NCBI RefSeq assembly: GCF_003121705.1
Contig: NZ_PYHR01000002.1
Coordinates: 3,658,001 to 3,722,000, forward strand
DNA length: 64,000 nt
Source: Serinibacter arcticus
GTDB lineage: Bacteria; Actinomycetota; Actinomycetes; Actinomycetales; Beutenbergiaceae
Reading direction: 5' to 3'
Every line of letters starts with the position of its first letter. Position 1 is the stretch's first letter. The notes below the pieces were generated by a model. That model had not been told where the DNA came from. It did no database searches and was given only the letters and a program-made list of their open reading frames with translations. The translations under genes were made by a program, and so were the position numbers. Shown in pieces: positions 1-7,783 of this stretch.

Positions 1-1259
1 CACAGGGAGTTCAGGGCGTCGGGCATCCAGGTTCGCTCGGGCACAGCGGCGACGGCGTTGACGTCCTGGGCCCAGCGCCGGTTGTACGCGCCGTCGCTGG
101 CGAACCAGCTCGCCCAGCCCGCGACGTAGGTGAGCACCGCGGTCGGGACCAGGGCGACGAAGCTCGAGACGCCGTCCCGCACCAGGCCGGCGCCGACCCA
201 CAGCCGGACCCCGGCGGCCCGGCGGGCGAACACCGACCAGACCACCGCGAGGATCCCGAAGACGGCGACCGCGTAGATGCCGGACCACTTCACCCCGCAG
301 GCGAGACCGAGCAGGACCCCGGTCGCGACGAGCCACCACCGCACACCGATCCGAGGGCCCCACGGGTCGCGCAGGCGTCCGTGCTCGGCGAGCTGCCCTG
401 CCACGCGCGTGGCGAGCCGCCGTCGGGACTGCTCCCTGTCCAGCAGGAGCGTGCCGAACGCGGCGATGACGAACGTCGAGACGAAGATGTCGAGGATGCC
501 GGTGCGGCTCATGACGATGTGCATGCCGTCGACGGCGAGGAGGAGCCCCGCCGTCGCCCCCAGCAGGGTCGAGCCGAGCAGCCGCCGCCCGATGCGCACC
601 ACGAGCAGCACGCCGATGATGCCGGCCACGGCACCCGAGATCCGCCAACCGACCATCGACTCGGTGCCGAGGAGTCTCATGCCGATGGCGATGAGCCACT
701 TGCCGAGCGGGGGGTGCACCACGTAGTCGGGGGTCTCCGAGAGACCCGAGTAGTCGCCGGCGGCGAACGCCTCGTCCTGCTCGTCGGCCCAGTCACCCTC
801 GTAGCCCAGCGTCAGCAGCGAGTAGGCCTGCTTGACGTAGTAGGTCTCGTCGAAGACGACGCGGGCCGGGCGATCGAGGGCGACGAGCCGGAGCACCGCC
901 GCCACGGCTGTCACGGCGAGTGCGGCGATCCAGCCCCACAGGCGGCTGCCCTCGACGCGGTCGACCAGGCGGGGGAGCAGGAGCGCGAGGTGCTCCGACG
1001 CGGTGCGGGTCTCGGGCTCCGGCGGCGCCGCCTCGACCGTCGTCGGCTCGGTCCCTGCCAGGTCGGCGCTGGCCCACGCGCTCGTGCCGTCCTCGACAGC
1101 GGCGTCGTCCCTCGTGCGCACACCGGGCTCGGACAACCCGTCGGCCGTTTCCGCCGGTCGGGAACGCGCGGCGTCACCGTCGTCCTCCAGCCCGGCGGCC
1201 CGGGGATCGAGGACGTACGGCGAGAGCGGGGCCGGGTCGGGCCGGGGGGAGTCACTCAC
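1..1259 (-). CDS. pmt: Protein O-mannosyltransferase, C-terminus cut by window edge
   Basis: Membrane glycosyltransferase that moves mannose from polyprenyl phosphate onto Ser/Thr of secreted proteins. The GTG start at 1259 opens a frame with a variable, acidic cytosolic N-terminus of about 100 residues. This is followed by a GT39-like pattern: a first membrane segment, then RPARVVFDETYYVKQAYSLL with the catalytic DE pair in the first outer loop, HPPLGKW, and several hydrophobic helices. About 419 codons are present and the gene runs off the left edge. It is divergent from rsmI, the same arrangement as pmt and rsmI in Mycobacterium (family knowledge). The start is fixed by a -10 box six bases upstream. 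The frames listed on this strand at 793-1077 and 911-1255 are shadows. Confidence 0.9.
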   Translation of the reverse strand, partial: MSDSPRPDPAPLSPYVLDPRAAGLEDDGDAARSRPAETADGLSEPGVRTRDDAAVEDGTSAWASADLAGTEPTTVEAAPPEPETRTASEHLALLLPRLVDRVEGSRLWGWIAALAVTAVAAVLRLVALDRPARVVFDETYYVKQAYSLLTLGYEGDWADEQDEAFAAGDYSGLSETPDYVVHPPLGKWLIAIGMRLLGTESMVGWRISGAVAGIIGVLLVVRIGRRLLGSTLLGATAGLLLAVDGMHIVMSRTGILDIFVSTFVIAAFGTLLLDREQSRRRLATRVAGQLAEHGRLRDPWGPRIGVRWWLVATGVLLGLACGVKWSGIYAVAVFGILAVVWSVFARRAAGVRLWVGAGLVRDGVSSFVALVPTAVLTYVAGWASWFASDGAYNRRWAQDVNAVAAVPERTWMPDALNSL

Positions 1260-1265
1260 CCGCCG

Positions 1266-1271
1266 AGTCTA
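1266..1271 (-). promoter_or_regulatory. -10 box of pmt, predicted leaderless
   Basis: TAGACT on the minus strand with six bases before the GTG at 1259. That spacing puts the transcription start on the start codon. Confidence 0.55.
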
Positions 1272-1328
1272 GGTCGACCCCTCCGTCGCCGGGCGCGGTG
1301 CCGGGCCGGACCGGGGAACAATGGCCGG

Positions 1329-2318
1329 GTGAGCACCCGAGCAGACAGCGACGACGCCGCGCGGGAGACCGCCGGCCGCACCACGCACGACGATGACGCG
1401 ACGGCGGACGACCTCGACGCGGCGTCGACCCCGGAGGAGGGCGCGCCCGAGGACGCCGTCGAACCCGGTCCGCTGCGGTGGCGAGGCCTGTCCCGCATCG
1501 TCCTGGCCGCGACGCCGATCGGCAGCTCGCGGGACGCGACCGAGAACCTGCGGGACCTGCTGGGCCAGGCCGACGTCGTCGCCGCGGAGGACACCCGCAC
1601 GCTTCGCCAGCTGCTGCGGCGGATCGGTGTGCATCCGACGGGACACGTCGTCAGCTACCACGAGCACAACGAGCGCGAGCGCGCCGTCGAGCTGGTCGAG
1701 CGCGCGCAGGCGGGGGCGACGGTCGCCGTCGTCACCGACGCCGGGATGCCGTCCGTCTCCGACCCCGGCTTCCGCGTCGCCGCTGCGGCGCAGGAGGCGG
1801 GGGTACGGGTCTCGGCGCTGCCCGGTCCGTCCGCGGTGCTCACCGCTCTGGCCGTCTCCGGGTTCCCCAGCGACCGGTTCTGCTTCGAGGGTTTCGTCGC
1901 GCGCAAGGCGGGGGAGCGCCGTCGGGCCTTCGCCGAGCTCGCCGACGAGCGACGCACGATGGTGTTCTTCGAGTCCCCGCACCGGATCGCCGCCACGCTG
2001 GCGGACATGGCCGAGGCGTTCGGGCCCGAGCGCCTCGTAGCCGTGTGCCGCGAGCTGACCAAGCCGTACGAGGAGGTGCGTCGCGGCGGTCTGGGCGAGG
2101 TGGCGGCGTGGGCCGCCGACGGCGTACGCGGCGAGATCACGGTCGTCGTCGCCGGAGCGGACCCGGCGCGGCGATCGGTCACGGCCGCGGACGTCGCCCC
2201 CGAGGTGCTCGCCGCCGTCGCTGACGGAACCCGACTCAAGGACGCGGCGGCCGAGGTCGCCGTGCGCCACGGACTGGCCAAGCGCGACGTCTACGAGGCG
2301 GCGCTCGCCGCCCGCTGA
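1329..2318 (+). CDS. rsmI: 16S rRNA 2'-O-methyltransferase (C1402), RsmI
   Basis: SAM-dependent enzyme that methylates the ribose of C1402 in the ribosomal P site, together with RsmH. The 329-residue protein has an extra acidic N-terminus of about 45 residues. Then come the family marks: LAATPIGSSRDATENL, AEDTRTLRQLL, the VVTDAGMPSVSDPG loop around the SAM site, ALPGPSAVLTALAVSGFP, and FESPHRIAATL. The reading frame is open far upstream, but GTG 1329 is the first sensible start because it lies just past the divergent pmt promoter. Family members are about 270-290 residues long, so the N-terminal extension is lineage specific. Confidence 0.93.
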   Translation: MSTRADSDDAARETAGRTTHDDDATADDLDAASTPEEGAPEDAVEPGPLRWRGLSRIVLAATPIGSSRDATENLRDLLGQADVVAAEDTRTLRQLLRRIGVHPTGHVVSYHEHNERERAVELVERAQAGATVAVVTDAGMPSVSDPGFRVAAAAQEAGVRVSALPGPSAVLTALAVSGFPSDRFCFEGFVARKAGERRRAFAELADERRTMVFFESPHRIAATLADMAEAFGPERLVAVCRELTKPYEEVRRGGLGEVAAWAADGVRGEITVVVAGADPARRSVTAADVAPEVLAAVADGTRLKDAAAEVAVRHGLAKRDVYEAALAAR

Positions 2319-2336
2319 CGACGAGCCCGCACCGGA

Positions 2337-2909
2337 TCAGGCCTGGGTGCTCGGCACCAGCACGACGCCGGAGGACGCCATCAGCTCGCGGGCGGCCTCA
2401 CCCTGCTCGGGGGAGACCGGCACCGTGAGGTCGGTGAACACGCGGACCGCGAGGCCCTCGTCCAGGGCGTCGAGGGCCGTGCGGAGCACGCAGTGCGACT
2501 CGGCGAGCCCGACGACGTCGACCTCGTCGATCTCGGCGGCCGCCAGCAGGTCGCCCAGGGCGGCGCCGTCGGCGTCGACGCCCTCGAAGCCCGAGTAGGC
2601 CGCGGCGTACTGGCCCTTCTTGACGCTGATGTCCGGTGCGAGCCCCGCGAGCTCCGGGTGGAGCTCGGCCTCGTCGGTGCCGGCGACGCCGTGCGGAGGC
2701 CAGGAGTCGATGAAGTCGGGCTCGCTCGAGAAGTGGGCGCCGGGGTCGATGTGCCAGTCCTGCGTCGTCACCACCAGGGCGTAGTCGCTCCGGCGGGTCT
2801 CCGCGAAGGCGGCGATCGCCTCGGCGACGGCGTTCCCACCCTCGACGGCGAGGGCGCCGCCCTCGCAGAAGGTCGGCTGGACGTCCACGACGATCAGTGC
2901 TCGGCTCAT
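2337..2909 (-). CDS. pncA: Nicotinamidase/pyrazinamidase
   Basis: Converts nicotinamide to nicotinate for NAD salvage; in mycobacteria it also activates pyrazinamide. The 190-residue protein is full length for the family. The catalytic triad is visible as D9, K98 (in VKKGQ) and C140 (in GLAESHCV). The metal ligands D51, H53, H59 and H73 lie in DWHIDPGAHF and PPHG. It converges on rsmI with an 18-base gap and is divergent from alaC. A TAGCCT box six bases before the ATG supports this start. Confidence 0.95.
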   Translation of the reverse strand: MSRALIVVDVQPTFCEGGALAVEGGNAVAEAIAAFAETRRSDYALVVTTQDWHIDPGAHFSSEPDFIDSWPPHGVAGTDEAELHPELAGLAPDISVKKGQYAAAYSGFEGVDADGAALGDLLAAAEIDEVDVVGLAESHCVLRTALDALDEGLAVRVFTDLTVPVSPEQGEAARELMASSGVVLVPSTQA

Positions 2910-2915
2910 CCCCCC

Positions 2916-2921
2916 AGGCTA
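2916..2921 (-). promoter_or_regulatory. -10 box of pncA, predicted leaderless
   Basis: TAGCCT on the minus strand, exactly six bases before the pncA ATG. Confidence 0.55.
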
Positions 2922-2968
2922 GGCGCTCGTCCCGTGGCTCGGTAGGACGCCCGGGGTGCGGGAACGAG

Positions 2969-2974
2969 TACCGT
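2969..2974 (+). promoter_or_regulatory. -10 box of alaC, predicted leaderless
   Basis: TACCGT exactly six bases before the ATG at 2981. It decides against the longer frame that opens at 2897 inside the pncA start region. Confidence 0.5.
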
Positions 2975-2980
2975 CTGGCC

Positions 2981-4168
2981 ATGGACTTCCGTCGCATCCA
3001 GGGCCTGCCGCCCTACGTGTTCACGATCATCGACGGTCTCAAGGTCGAGGCCCGTCGAGCCGGTCGCGACGTGGTGGACCTCGGGTTCGGCAACCCGGAC
3101 CTCCCGAGCCCGCAGATCGCCGTCGACAAGCTGGCCGAGGCGGCCCACAACACGCGCAACCACCGCTACTCCTCCTCGCGCGGGATCCCGAAGCTGCGCG
3201 AGGCCGTGGCCGACCTGTACATGCGCCGGTTCGGCGTCACGCTCGACCCCGAGCGCGAGATCATCTCGACGATCGGTGCCAAGGAGGGCTTCAGCCACCT
3301 CATGTGGGTGCTGCTCCAGCCGGGCGACACGGCGATCGTGCCGACGCCGAGCTACCCGATCCACATCTGGGGGCCGTACTTCGCCGGGGCGTCCACCCTG
3401 CAGGTGCCCGTCGGTGACGGCGACGACGGCTCCGGCTACATCGACCGCGTCATCGAGGCGTGGGAGCTGGGGGCGCCGAAGCCGCGCGTCGTCGTGCTGT
3501 CTTTCCCGCACAACCCGACGACGACGACGGTCGAGCTCGCCGACCTGCAGCGGCTGGTGGACTGGGCGCGCGAGCGCGACGTCGCCCTCGTGCACGACCT
3601 CGCCTACGCGGACATGTGCTTCGACGGGTGGCAGCCGCCGTCGATCATGCAGTGCGAGGGGGCGAAGGAGGTCGCCGTCGAGCTCTACTCGCTGACCAAG
3701 TCGTACTCGATGGCGGGCTGGCGCGTGGCCTTCATGGTGGGCCGGACGGACGTGATCGCCGCGCTCACCCAGCTCAAGAGCTACCTCGACTACGGCACGT
3801 TCCAGCCGATCCAGATCGCCGCCACCGTGACGCTGAACGAGGCGCACGAGTACCCGGCCGAGCTCTCGCGCATCTACGAGTCGCGCCGCAACGCGCTCGT
3901 CGACGGGCTGTCGCGCGCGGGCTGGGAGATACACCGACCCCGCGGGACGATGTTCGCCTGGGCGCGGATCCCGGAGCCGTACGCCGAGATGGGCTCGATC
4001 GAGTTCGCCACGCACCTGATCCGCGAGTGCGACGTCGCGGTCTCGCCCGGGGTCGGGTTCGGCGCCGGCGGCGACGACTTCGTGCGGTTCGCGCTCATCG
4101 AGAACGAGCACCGGATCGGCCAGGCCACGCGCTCGATCAAGCGCGGTCTGACGCGGTTGCAGGGCTGA
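2981..4168 (+). CDS. alaC: Glutamate-pyruvate (alanine) aminotransferase, AlaC-like
   Basis: PLP-dependent class I/II aminotransferase of 395 residues, predicted to form alanine from pyruvate and glutamate. It follows E. coli AlaC closely along its length: LPPYVF near the N-terminus, GNPD, YSSSRGIPKLREA, GAKEGFSHLM, PSYPIHIWGPY, FPHNPTTTTVE, HDLAYADMCFDGW, LTKSYSMAGWR holding the PLP lysine, and SPGVGFGAGGDDFVRFALIEN. A related actinobacterial enzyme is often labelled succinyldiaminopimelate aminotransferase (DapC), but the sequence motifs favour AlaC. It is transcribed alone, with a weak hairpin after the stop. Confidence 0.88.
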   Translation: MDFRRIQGLPPYVFTIIDGLKVEARRAGRDVVDLGFGNPDLPSPQIAVDKLAEAAHNTRNHRYSSSRGIPKLREAVADLYMRRFGVTLDPEREIISTIGAKEGFSHLMWVLLQPGDTAIVPTPSYPIHIWGPYFAGASTLQVPVGDGDDGSGYIDRVIEAWELGAPKPRVVVLSFPHNPTTTTVELADLQRLVDWARERDVALVHDLAYADMCFDGWQPPSIMQCEGAKEVAVELYSLTKSYSMAGWRVAFMVGRTDVIAALTQLKSYLDYGTFQPIQIAATVTLNEAHEYPAELSRIYESRRNALVDGLSRAGWEIHRPRGTMFAWARIPEPYAEMGSIEFATHLIRECDVAVSPGVGFGAGGDDFVRFALIENEHRIGQATRSIKRGLTRLQG

Positions 4169-4184
4169 GGGTCGTCGAACCCTC
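4167..4184 (+). terminator. Short hairpin after alaC
   Basis: GAGGGT and ACCCTC arms of 6 bp around a 6-base loop begin on the stop codon. There is no T-run, so it is weak as a terminator. Confidence 0.35.
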
Positions 4185-4243
4185 GGTCGTGTCGGAGGTC
4201 GGCGCTACCTTCGCGATCTCACCTCCTCGAGGAAGGCTCCACC

Positions 4244-4747
4244 ATGACGGACACGACCCCGGCACCCGGCAGCGAGAAGGCTGACCTCCTGGACAGCCTG
4301 GCGCGCCACCGCTGGTTCCTGACCACGACGGCGGAGGGGCTGACCGACGAGCAGGCGGCGCTCACGCCCACGGTGAGCGAGCTGCACATCGGCGGGCTCA
4401 TCAAGCACGTCACCTCGACGGAGCGGAGCTGGATCGCGTTCATGATCGGCGGCGACGACGAGGCGGCCGCGGGCGACTGGTGGGCCGGCCACCACATGCT
4501 GGAGGGCGACACCCTCGCCGGCCTGCTCGAGGACTACGCGCGGTGCGCGGAGGAGACGACGGCGGTCGTGCTGGCGCTGCCCGACCTCGACGGCTCGCAG
4601 CCGCTGCCCGAGGCCCCGTGGTTCGAGCCGGGGACGCGCTGGACGTCGCGACGGGTGCTGACCCACATCATCGCCGAGACCGCGCAGCACGCCGGGCACG
4701 CCGACATCATCCGAGAGACGATCGACGGCCAGAAGACGATGGGATGA
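4244..4747 (+). CDS. DinB/DUF664 family protein
   Basis: Small four-helix-bundle protein of 167 residues of the DinB superfamily (DUF664 branch). In actinobacteria this superfamily includes mycothiol-dependent and other metal-binding transferases. Typical features are HRWFLTTTAEGLTDEQA near the start, LHIGGLIKHVTSTERSWI in helix 2 with a candidate metal-ligand histidine, WW near residue 86, and a final LTHIIAETAQHAGHADIIRE helix that supplies two more histidines. The start is ATG 4244 behind the purine-rich GAGGAAGG. The stop overlaps the next start by ATGA, so the two genes are translationally coupled. The substrate is not known. Confidence 0.8.
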   Translation: MTDTTPAPGSEKADLLDSLARHRWFLTTTAEGLTDEQAALTPTVSELHIGGLIKHVTSTERSWIAFMIGGDDEAAAGDWWAGHHMLEGDTLAGLLEDYARCAEETTAVVLALPDLDGSQPLPEAPWFEPGTRWTSRRVLTHIIAETAQHAGHADIIRETIDGQKTMG

Positions 4748-5169
4748 CGGCGGCGACGCGCGTGCGGGCGAGGGAGCGGCCCGTCGGTCGCCGACGGGGT
4801 GCGTCGGTGGTCGTCGCGGTGCTGCTGGGCCCGGGCCTGCTCGGGGCGTGCGCGGGCGCCGGCGAGGACGACGAACCGACCGCGTCGTGCGACCGGTCCG
4901 CGTGCATCGACCTCCCGATCACGGAGATCGAGCAGATCAGCGGCCTCGACCTGCCCGAGGGCACCGAGGTGCTCGACTCCTCCTACTCCGCCTTCCAGGA
5001 CTGGAACCTCGAGGCGACCCTGCTCCTGCCGGAGGGCGCGGAGGACCCGGTCGCCGCGAGCGAGGACGCGTGGGACGGGCAGGGCGACGAGGAGGGCGTG
5101 TTCCGCACCGTCGAGTCGTCGCTCGAGGGCGGACGCCTGACGCTCGAGATCCGGGTGTTCACGACCTGA
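4744..5169 (+). CDS. Small putative lipoprotein
   Basis: Protein of 141 residues with a basic N-terminus and a hydrophobic stretch (VVVAVLLGPGLLGAC) ending in a lipobox-like LLGAC, so it is predicted to be lipid anchored outside the cell. The mature part is acidic (DDEPTASCDRSACID) and shows no motif I recognise. ATG 4744 overlaps the stop of the DinB-like gene (ATGA), which supports both the start and co-transcription. Two further cysteines in SCDRSAC could form a disulfide. Confidence 0.65.
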   Translation: MTAATRVRARERPVGRRRGASVVVAVLLGPGLLGACAGAGEDDEPTASCDRSACIDLPITEIEQISGLDLPEGTEVLDSSYSAFQDWNLEATLLLPEGAEDPVAASEDAWDGQGDEEGVFRTVESSLEGGRLTLEIRVFTT

Positions 5170-5252
5170 CCCTGCTCGGCCGACCGGGCGAAGGATCAGA
5201 GCGGAACGACTGCGGCCTGGTCCGGAGGCGGCCGATCGGGTGACCATGGAGG

Positions 5253-6479
5253 ATGACCCGAACCTCCGCCGTCGTCACCGTCGCTGTCGCGCTCGCCCTC
5301 ACCCTCGCCGCTTGCTCGACCGCGGGGGACGGTGCCGGTGCGAGCCCGTCGACCGGTGCCACCACCAGCGAACCGGCGAGCGAACCGACGAGCGAACCGG
5401 CGAGCGAACCGACCGCGAGCGGAACCTCCGACGCGAGCCCCGACCCGACGACCGAGCCGTCCGAGCCGTCCGAACCCGTCGAGACCGTCACGGTCGACCA
5501 GGTCGTCACCACGGGTCTCGCGCAGCCGTGGGGGCTCGCGCCCCTGCCGGAGGGCGGTCTCGTGGTGACGCTGCGGGACGAGGCGCGGCTCGTCGTCGTC
5601 GGACCGGACGGTTCGCAGACGGACGTGACGGGGCCGGGCGCCGACACCCTCGCCGACGAGACCGTCCCCGGCGGCGAGGGCGGCCTGCTGGGCGTCGCCG
5701 TCGCCCCGGAGCCGGCCGGCGACGGGGGGACGGCCCTGGTCGTCTACCGGACGGGGCAGTCCGACAACGCGGTGCTCACCGGGCGTCTCGACGGGACAGA
5801 GCTCGGTGAGCTCACCACGGTGGTCGACGGGATCCCGCGCGCCCGGACCCACAACGGCGGCCAGGTCGGGTTCGGTCCCGACGGCCACCTCTACGTCTCC
5901 ACGGGCGACGCCGGCGACCCCTCCCTGGCCCAGGACCCCGACTCGCTCGGCGGGAAGATCCTGCGCGTGACGCTCGAGGGTGAGCCGGCGCCGGACAACC
6001 CCGTCGCGGACTCGCCGGTGCTCTCGCTCGGACACCGCAACGTCCAGGGGCTGGGCTGGGACGCCGGGGGCGTCCTGTACGCGAGCGAGTTCGGGCAGAA
6101 CGACCTCGACGAGCTCAACCGCATCGAGCCCGGGGGCAACTACGGCTGGCCGGACGTCGAGGGCGACGGCGGCACGGACGACGGCTTCGTCGATCCCGTC
6201 GCCACCTGGGCCACCGACGTGGCGAGCCCGAGCGGGCTGGCGGTGACGCCGTCCGGCGTGTGGCTCGCGGGTCTGCGCGGGCAGCGGCTGTGGCTCGTGC
6301 CGTTCGACGGCGACGACCGGGCGACGGGGGAGCCGCGCGCCTACCTCGAGGGCGAGCTCGGACGGGTGCGTGCCGTCGTCGCCGGCGGTGAGCGGGGGCT
6401 GTGGGTGCTGACGAACAACACGGACGGCCGTGGCGCTCCCGGCCCGGACGACGACCGCCTGCTGCGCCTCACCTACTGA
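5253..6479 (+). CDS. PQQ-type glucose/sorbosone dehydrogenase-like lipoprotein
   Basis: Secreted, lipid-anchored beta-propeller protein of 408 residues. Residues 1-21 are a lipoprotein signal ending in LTLAAC. A low-complexity Ser/Glu/Pro/Thr linker of about 55 residues follows. From about residue 85 comes a GSDH/Yli1-type propeller: LAQPWGLAPLPEGGLVVT, GEGGLLGVAVAP, THNGGQVGFGPDGHLYVSTGDAGD, LGGKILRV, GHRNVQGLGWD, EFGQNDLDELNRI and GGNYGWP. These match the soluble aldose sugar dehydrogenase family that binds PQQ and calcium. The N-terminal linker is encoded by a 12-bp tandem repeat. It stands alone, 83 bases after the lipoprotein gene. The true substrate is unknown. Confidence 0.85.
   Translation: MTRTSAVVTVAVALALTLAACSTAGDGAGASPSTGATTSEPASEPTSEPASEPTASGTSDASPDPTTEPSEPSEPVETVTVDQVVTTGLAQPWGLAPLPEGGLVVTLRDEARLVVVGPDGSQTDVTGPGADTLADETVPGGEGGLLGVAVAPEPAGDGGTALVVYRTGQSDNAVLTGRLDGTELGELTTVVDGIPRARTHNGGQVGFGPDGHLYVSTGDAGDPSLAQDPDSLGGKILRVTLEGEPAPDNPVADSPVLSLGHRNVQGLGWDAGGVLYASEFGQNDLDELNRIEPGGNYGWPDVEGDGGTDDGFVDPVATWATDVASPSGLAVTPSGVWLAGLRGQRLWLVPFDGDDRATGEPRAYLEGELGRVRAVVAGGERGLWVLTNNTDGRGAPGPDDDRLLRLTY
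5367..5414 (+). repeat. 12-bp tandem repeat coding a Ser-Glu-Pro-Ala/Thr linker
   Basis: Four units of AGCGAACCGGCG or AGCGAACCGACG in alternation give SEPA-SEPT-SEPA-SEPT between the lipobox and the propeller. It is in frame, so copy-number change would only alter linker length. Confidence 0.85.
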
Positions 6480-6520
6480 CGCGGGCGGCAGGCGGCGACG
6501 TCGGCGCGGGGTTGGGGGCC

Positions 6521-7270
6521 TCACCCCAGGACGGTGACCCCCGCCGACCGCAGCTCGCCGAGCACCGGGTGCTCGTCGCCGTCGGTGACGAGACCGGCGA
6601 TCTCGCCGAGCTCGAGAACGCGGTGAGGCGAGGCGGCGCCCAGCTTCTCGGCGCTCGCGAGCACGTAGGTGGCCGCGCTCCGGCCGGCGATCGCGCGCTT
6701 GGTCGCCGCGTCCTCGATCTCGCCCGTGGTGAGTCCGGCGCCCGGATGGACGCCCGTGACGCCCAGCAGGAAGAGATCGGCGCTCAGGCCGCTGACCGCC
6801 TCGGCCGCCAGCGCCCCGCCGACGACGAGCGAGTGACGGTGGAGGACGCCGCCGAGCAGGACGATCTCGGCGTCGGTGGTCTCCGCGAGGGCGACGGCGA
6901 CGAGCGGGCTCGGGGTGATGATCGTGGCTCGAAGGTGCGAGGGAAGGGCGTGGGCCAGAGCGAGGGCGGTCGTGCCGCCGTCGAGCACGACCGTCATCCC
7001 CGGCTCGACGAGGGTGACGGCACGCCGGGCCACCCGCTCCTTGCTCGCCGTCGCGATCATCGTGCGCGCCGAGTACGGCTGGGCCGCCGGGGCCACGGGG
7101 AGGGCGCCGCCGTAGACGCGCTGCACCAGACCTTCGTCGGCGAGGTCGCGCAGGTCCCGGCGGATCGTGTCCTCGGAAAGTCCGAGGGCGGCCGCCTCGG
7201 CCTTGGCGACGACCTTGCCGTCGCGGGCGAGGACGGCGAGCAGGTGGGCGCGACGTTCGGCTGTGAGCAC
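6521..7270 (-). CDS. DeoR-family transcriptional regulator
   Basis: Sugar-phosphate-responsive regulator of 249 residues. The N-terminal winged helix-turn-helix (about 1-57) carries the DeoR signature LGLSEDTIRRDLRDLADEGLVQRVYGGAL. The C-terminal DeoRC effector domain shows VVLDGGTTALALAHAL, ITPSPLVAVALA and LLGGVLHRHSLVVGG. It is divergent from the DUF4406 gene; the 97-base gap carries a 10-bp-spaced direct repeat that suits this family. The effector is probably a phosphorylated sugar or nucleoside-derived sugar (family inference). No catabolic operon lies beside it. Confidence 0.88.
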   Translation of the reverse strand: MLTAERRAHLLAVLARDGKVVAKAEAAALGLSEDTIRRDLRDLADEGLVQRVYGGALPVAPAAQPYSARTMIATASKERVARRAVTLVEPGMTVVLDGGTTALALAHALPSHLRATIITPSPLVAVALAETTDAEIVLLGGVLHRHSLVVGGALAAEAVSGLSADLFLLGVTGVHPGAGLTTGEIEDAATKRAIAGRSAATYVLASAEKLGAASPHRVLELGEIAGLVTDGDEHPVLGELRSAGVTVLG

Positions 7271-7331
7271 GGGGCCATCCTCTCGTGAGCCTCGGCGGGT
7301 CTCACCCGCCGCATCGCATTACTTCATAGTC

Positions 7332-7361
7332 TTGCACGATTCTGCACGGTTGTGGTGAGAT
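7332..7361 (+). promoter_or_regulatory. Promoter and direct-repeat operator candidate before the DUF4406 gene
   Basis: TTGCAC at 7332-7337 and TGAGAT at 7356-7361 form an 18-base-spaced promoter with six bases to the ATG. TGCACG occurs at 7333-7338 and again at 7343-7348, a 10-bp direct repeat over the -35 that could bind the divergent DeoR protein. Confidence 0.45.
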
Positions 7362-7367
7362 GGCGCC

Positions 7368-7736
7368 ATGACGACTCCGCAGCTCATCCTCATCGCCGGC
7401 CCCTACCGCTCCGGCACCGGTGGCGACCCCGCCCTGATCGCCGCGAACCTCGCCCGCCTGGAGGAGGCCTCGGCGCCGATCTTCCGGGCGGGTCACGTGC
7501 CGATGATCGGGGAGTGGGTCGCGCTGCCGGTGCTGCGCGAGCTGGAGGCCGTCGGCGAGGTCGGCGACGCGGACGTCATGTACGAGACGGCGGCGCGGCT
7601 GCTCCGGCACTGCGACGCGGTGCTCCGCCTCCCGGGGGAGTCCTCCGGCGCCGACACCGACGTGCGCATCGCGCGCGAGCGTGGCCTGCCGGTCTACACG
7701 GCGGTCGAGCAGATCCCCGGCTACGTGGCGCCGTAG
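7368..7736 (+). CDS. DUF4406 nucleoside deoxyribosyltransferase-like protein
   Basis: Small cytosolic Rossmann-like protein of 122 residues. [11 protein letters not shown] at the start, [14 protein letters not shown] in the middle and [29 protein letters not shown] at the end are the pattern of DUF4406, which is related to nucleoside 2-deoxyribosyltransferases (N-glycosidic bond chemistry). ATG 7368 follows a promoter at the spacing for a leaderless mRNA. The divergent DeoR gene is the likely regulator, which would fit nucleoside or deoxyribose use, but this is inference. Confidence 0.75.
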   Translation: MTTPQLILIAGPYRSGTGGDPALIAANLARLEEASAPIFRAGHVPMIGEWVALPVLRELEAVGEVGDADVMYETAARLLRHCDAVLRLPGESSGADTDVRIARERGLPVYTAVEQIPGYVAP

Positions 7737-7783
7737 CGGGACCGGCCGCGCCGACGCGCCCCGCCCGCCTAGACTGGACCCCC

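Noticed and set aside
2897-2980. N-terminal extension of the alaC frame
   Set aside because: It overlaps the pncA start and promoter; the ATG at 2981 matches the family start.
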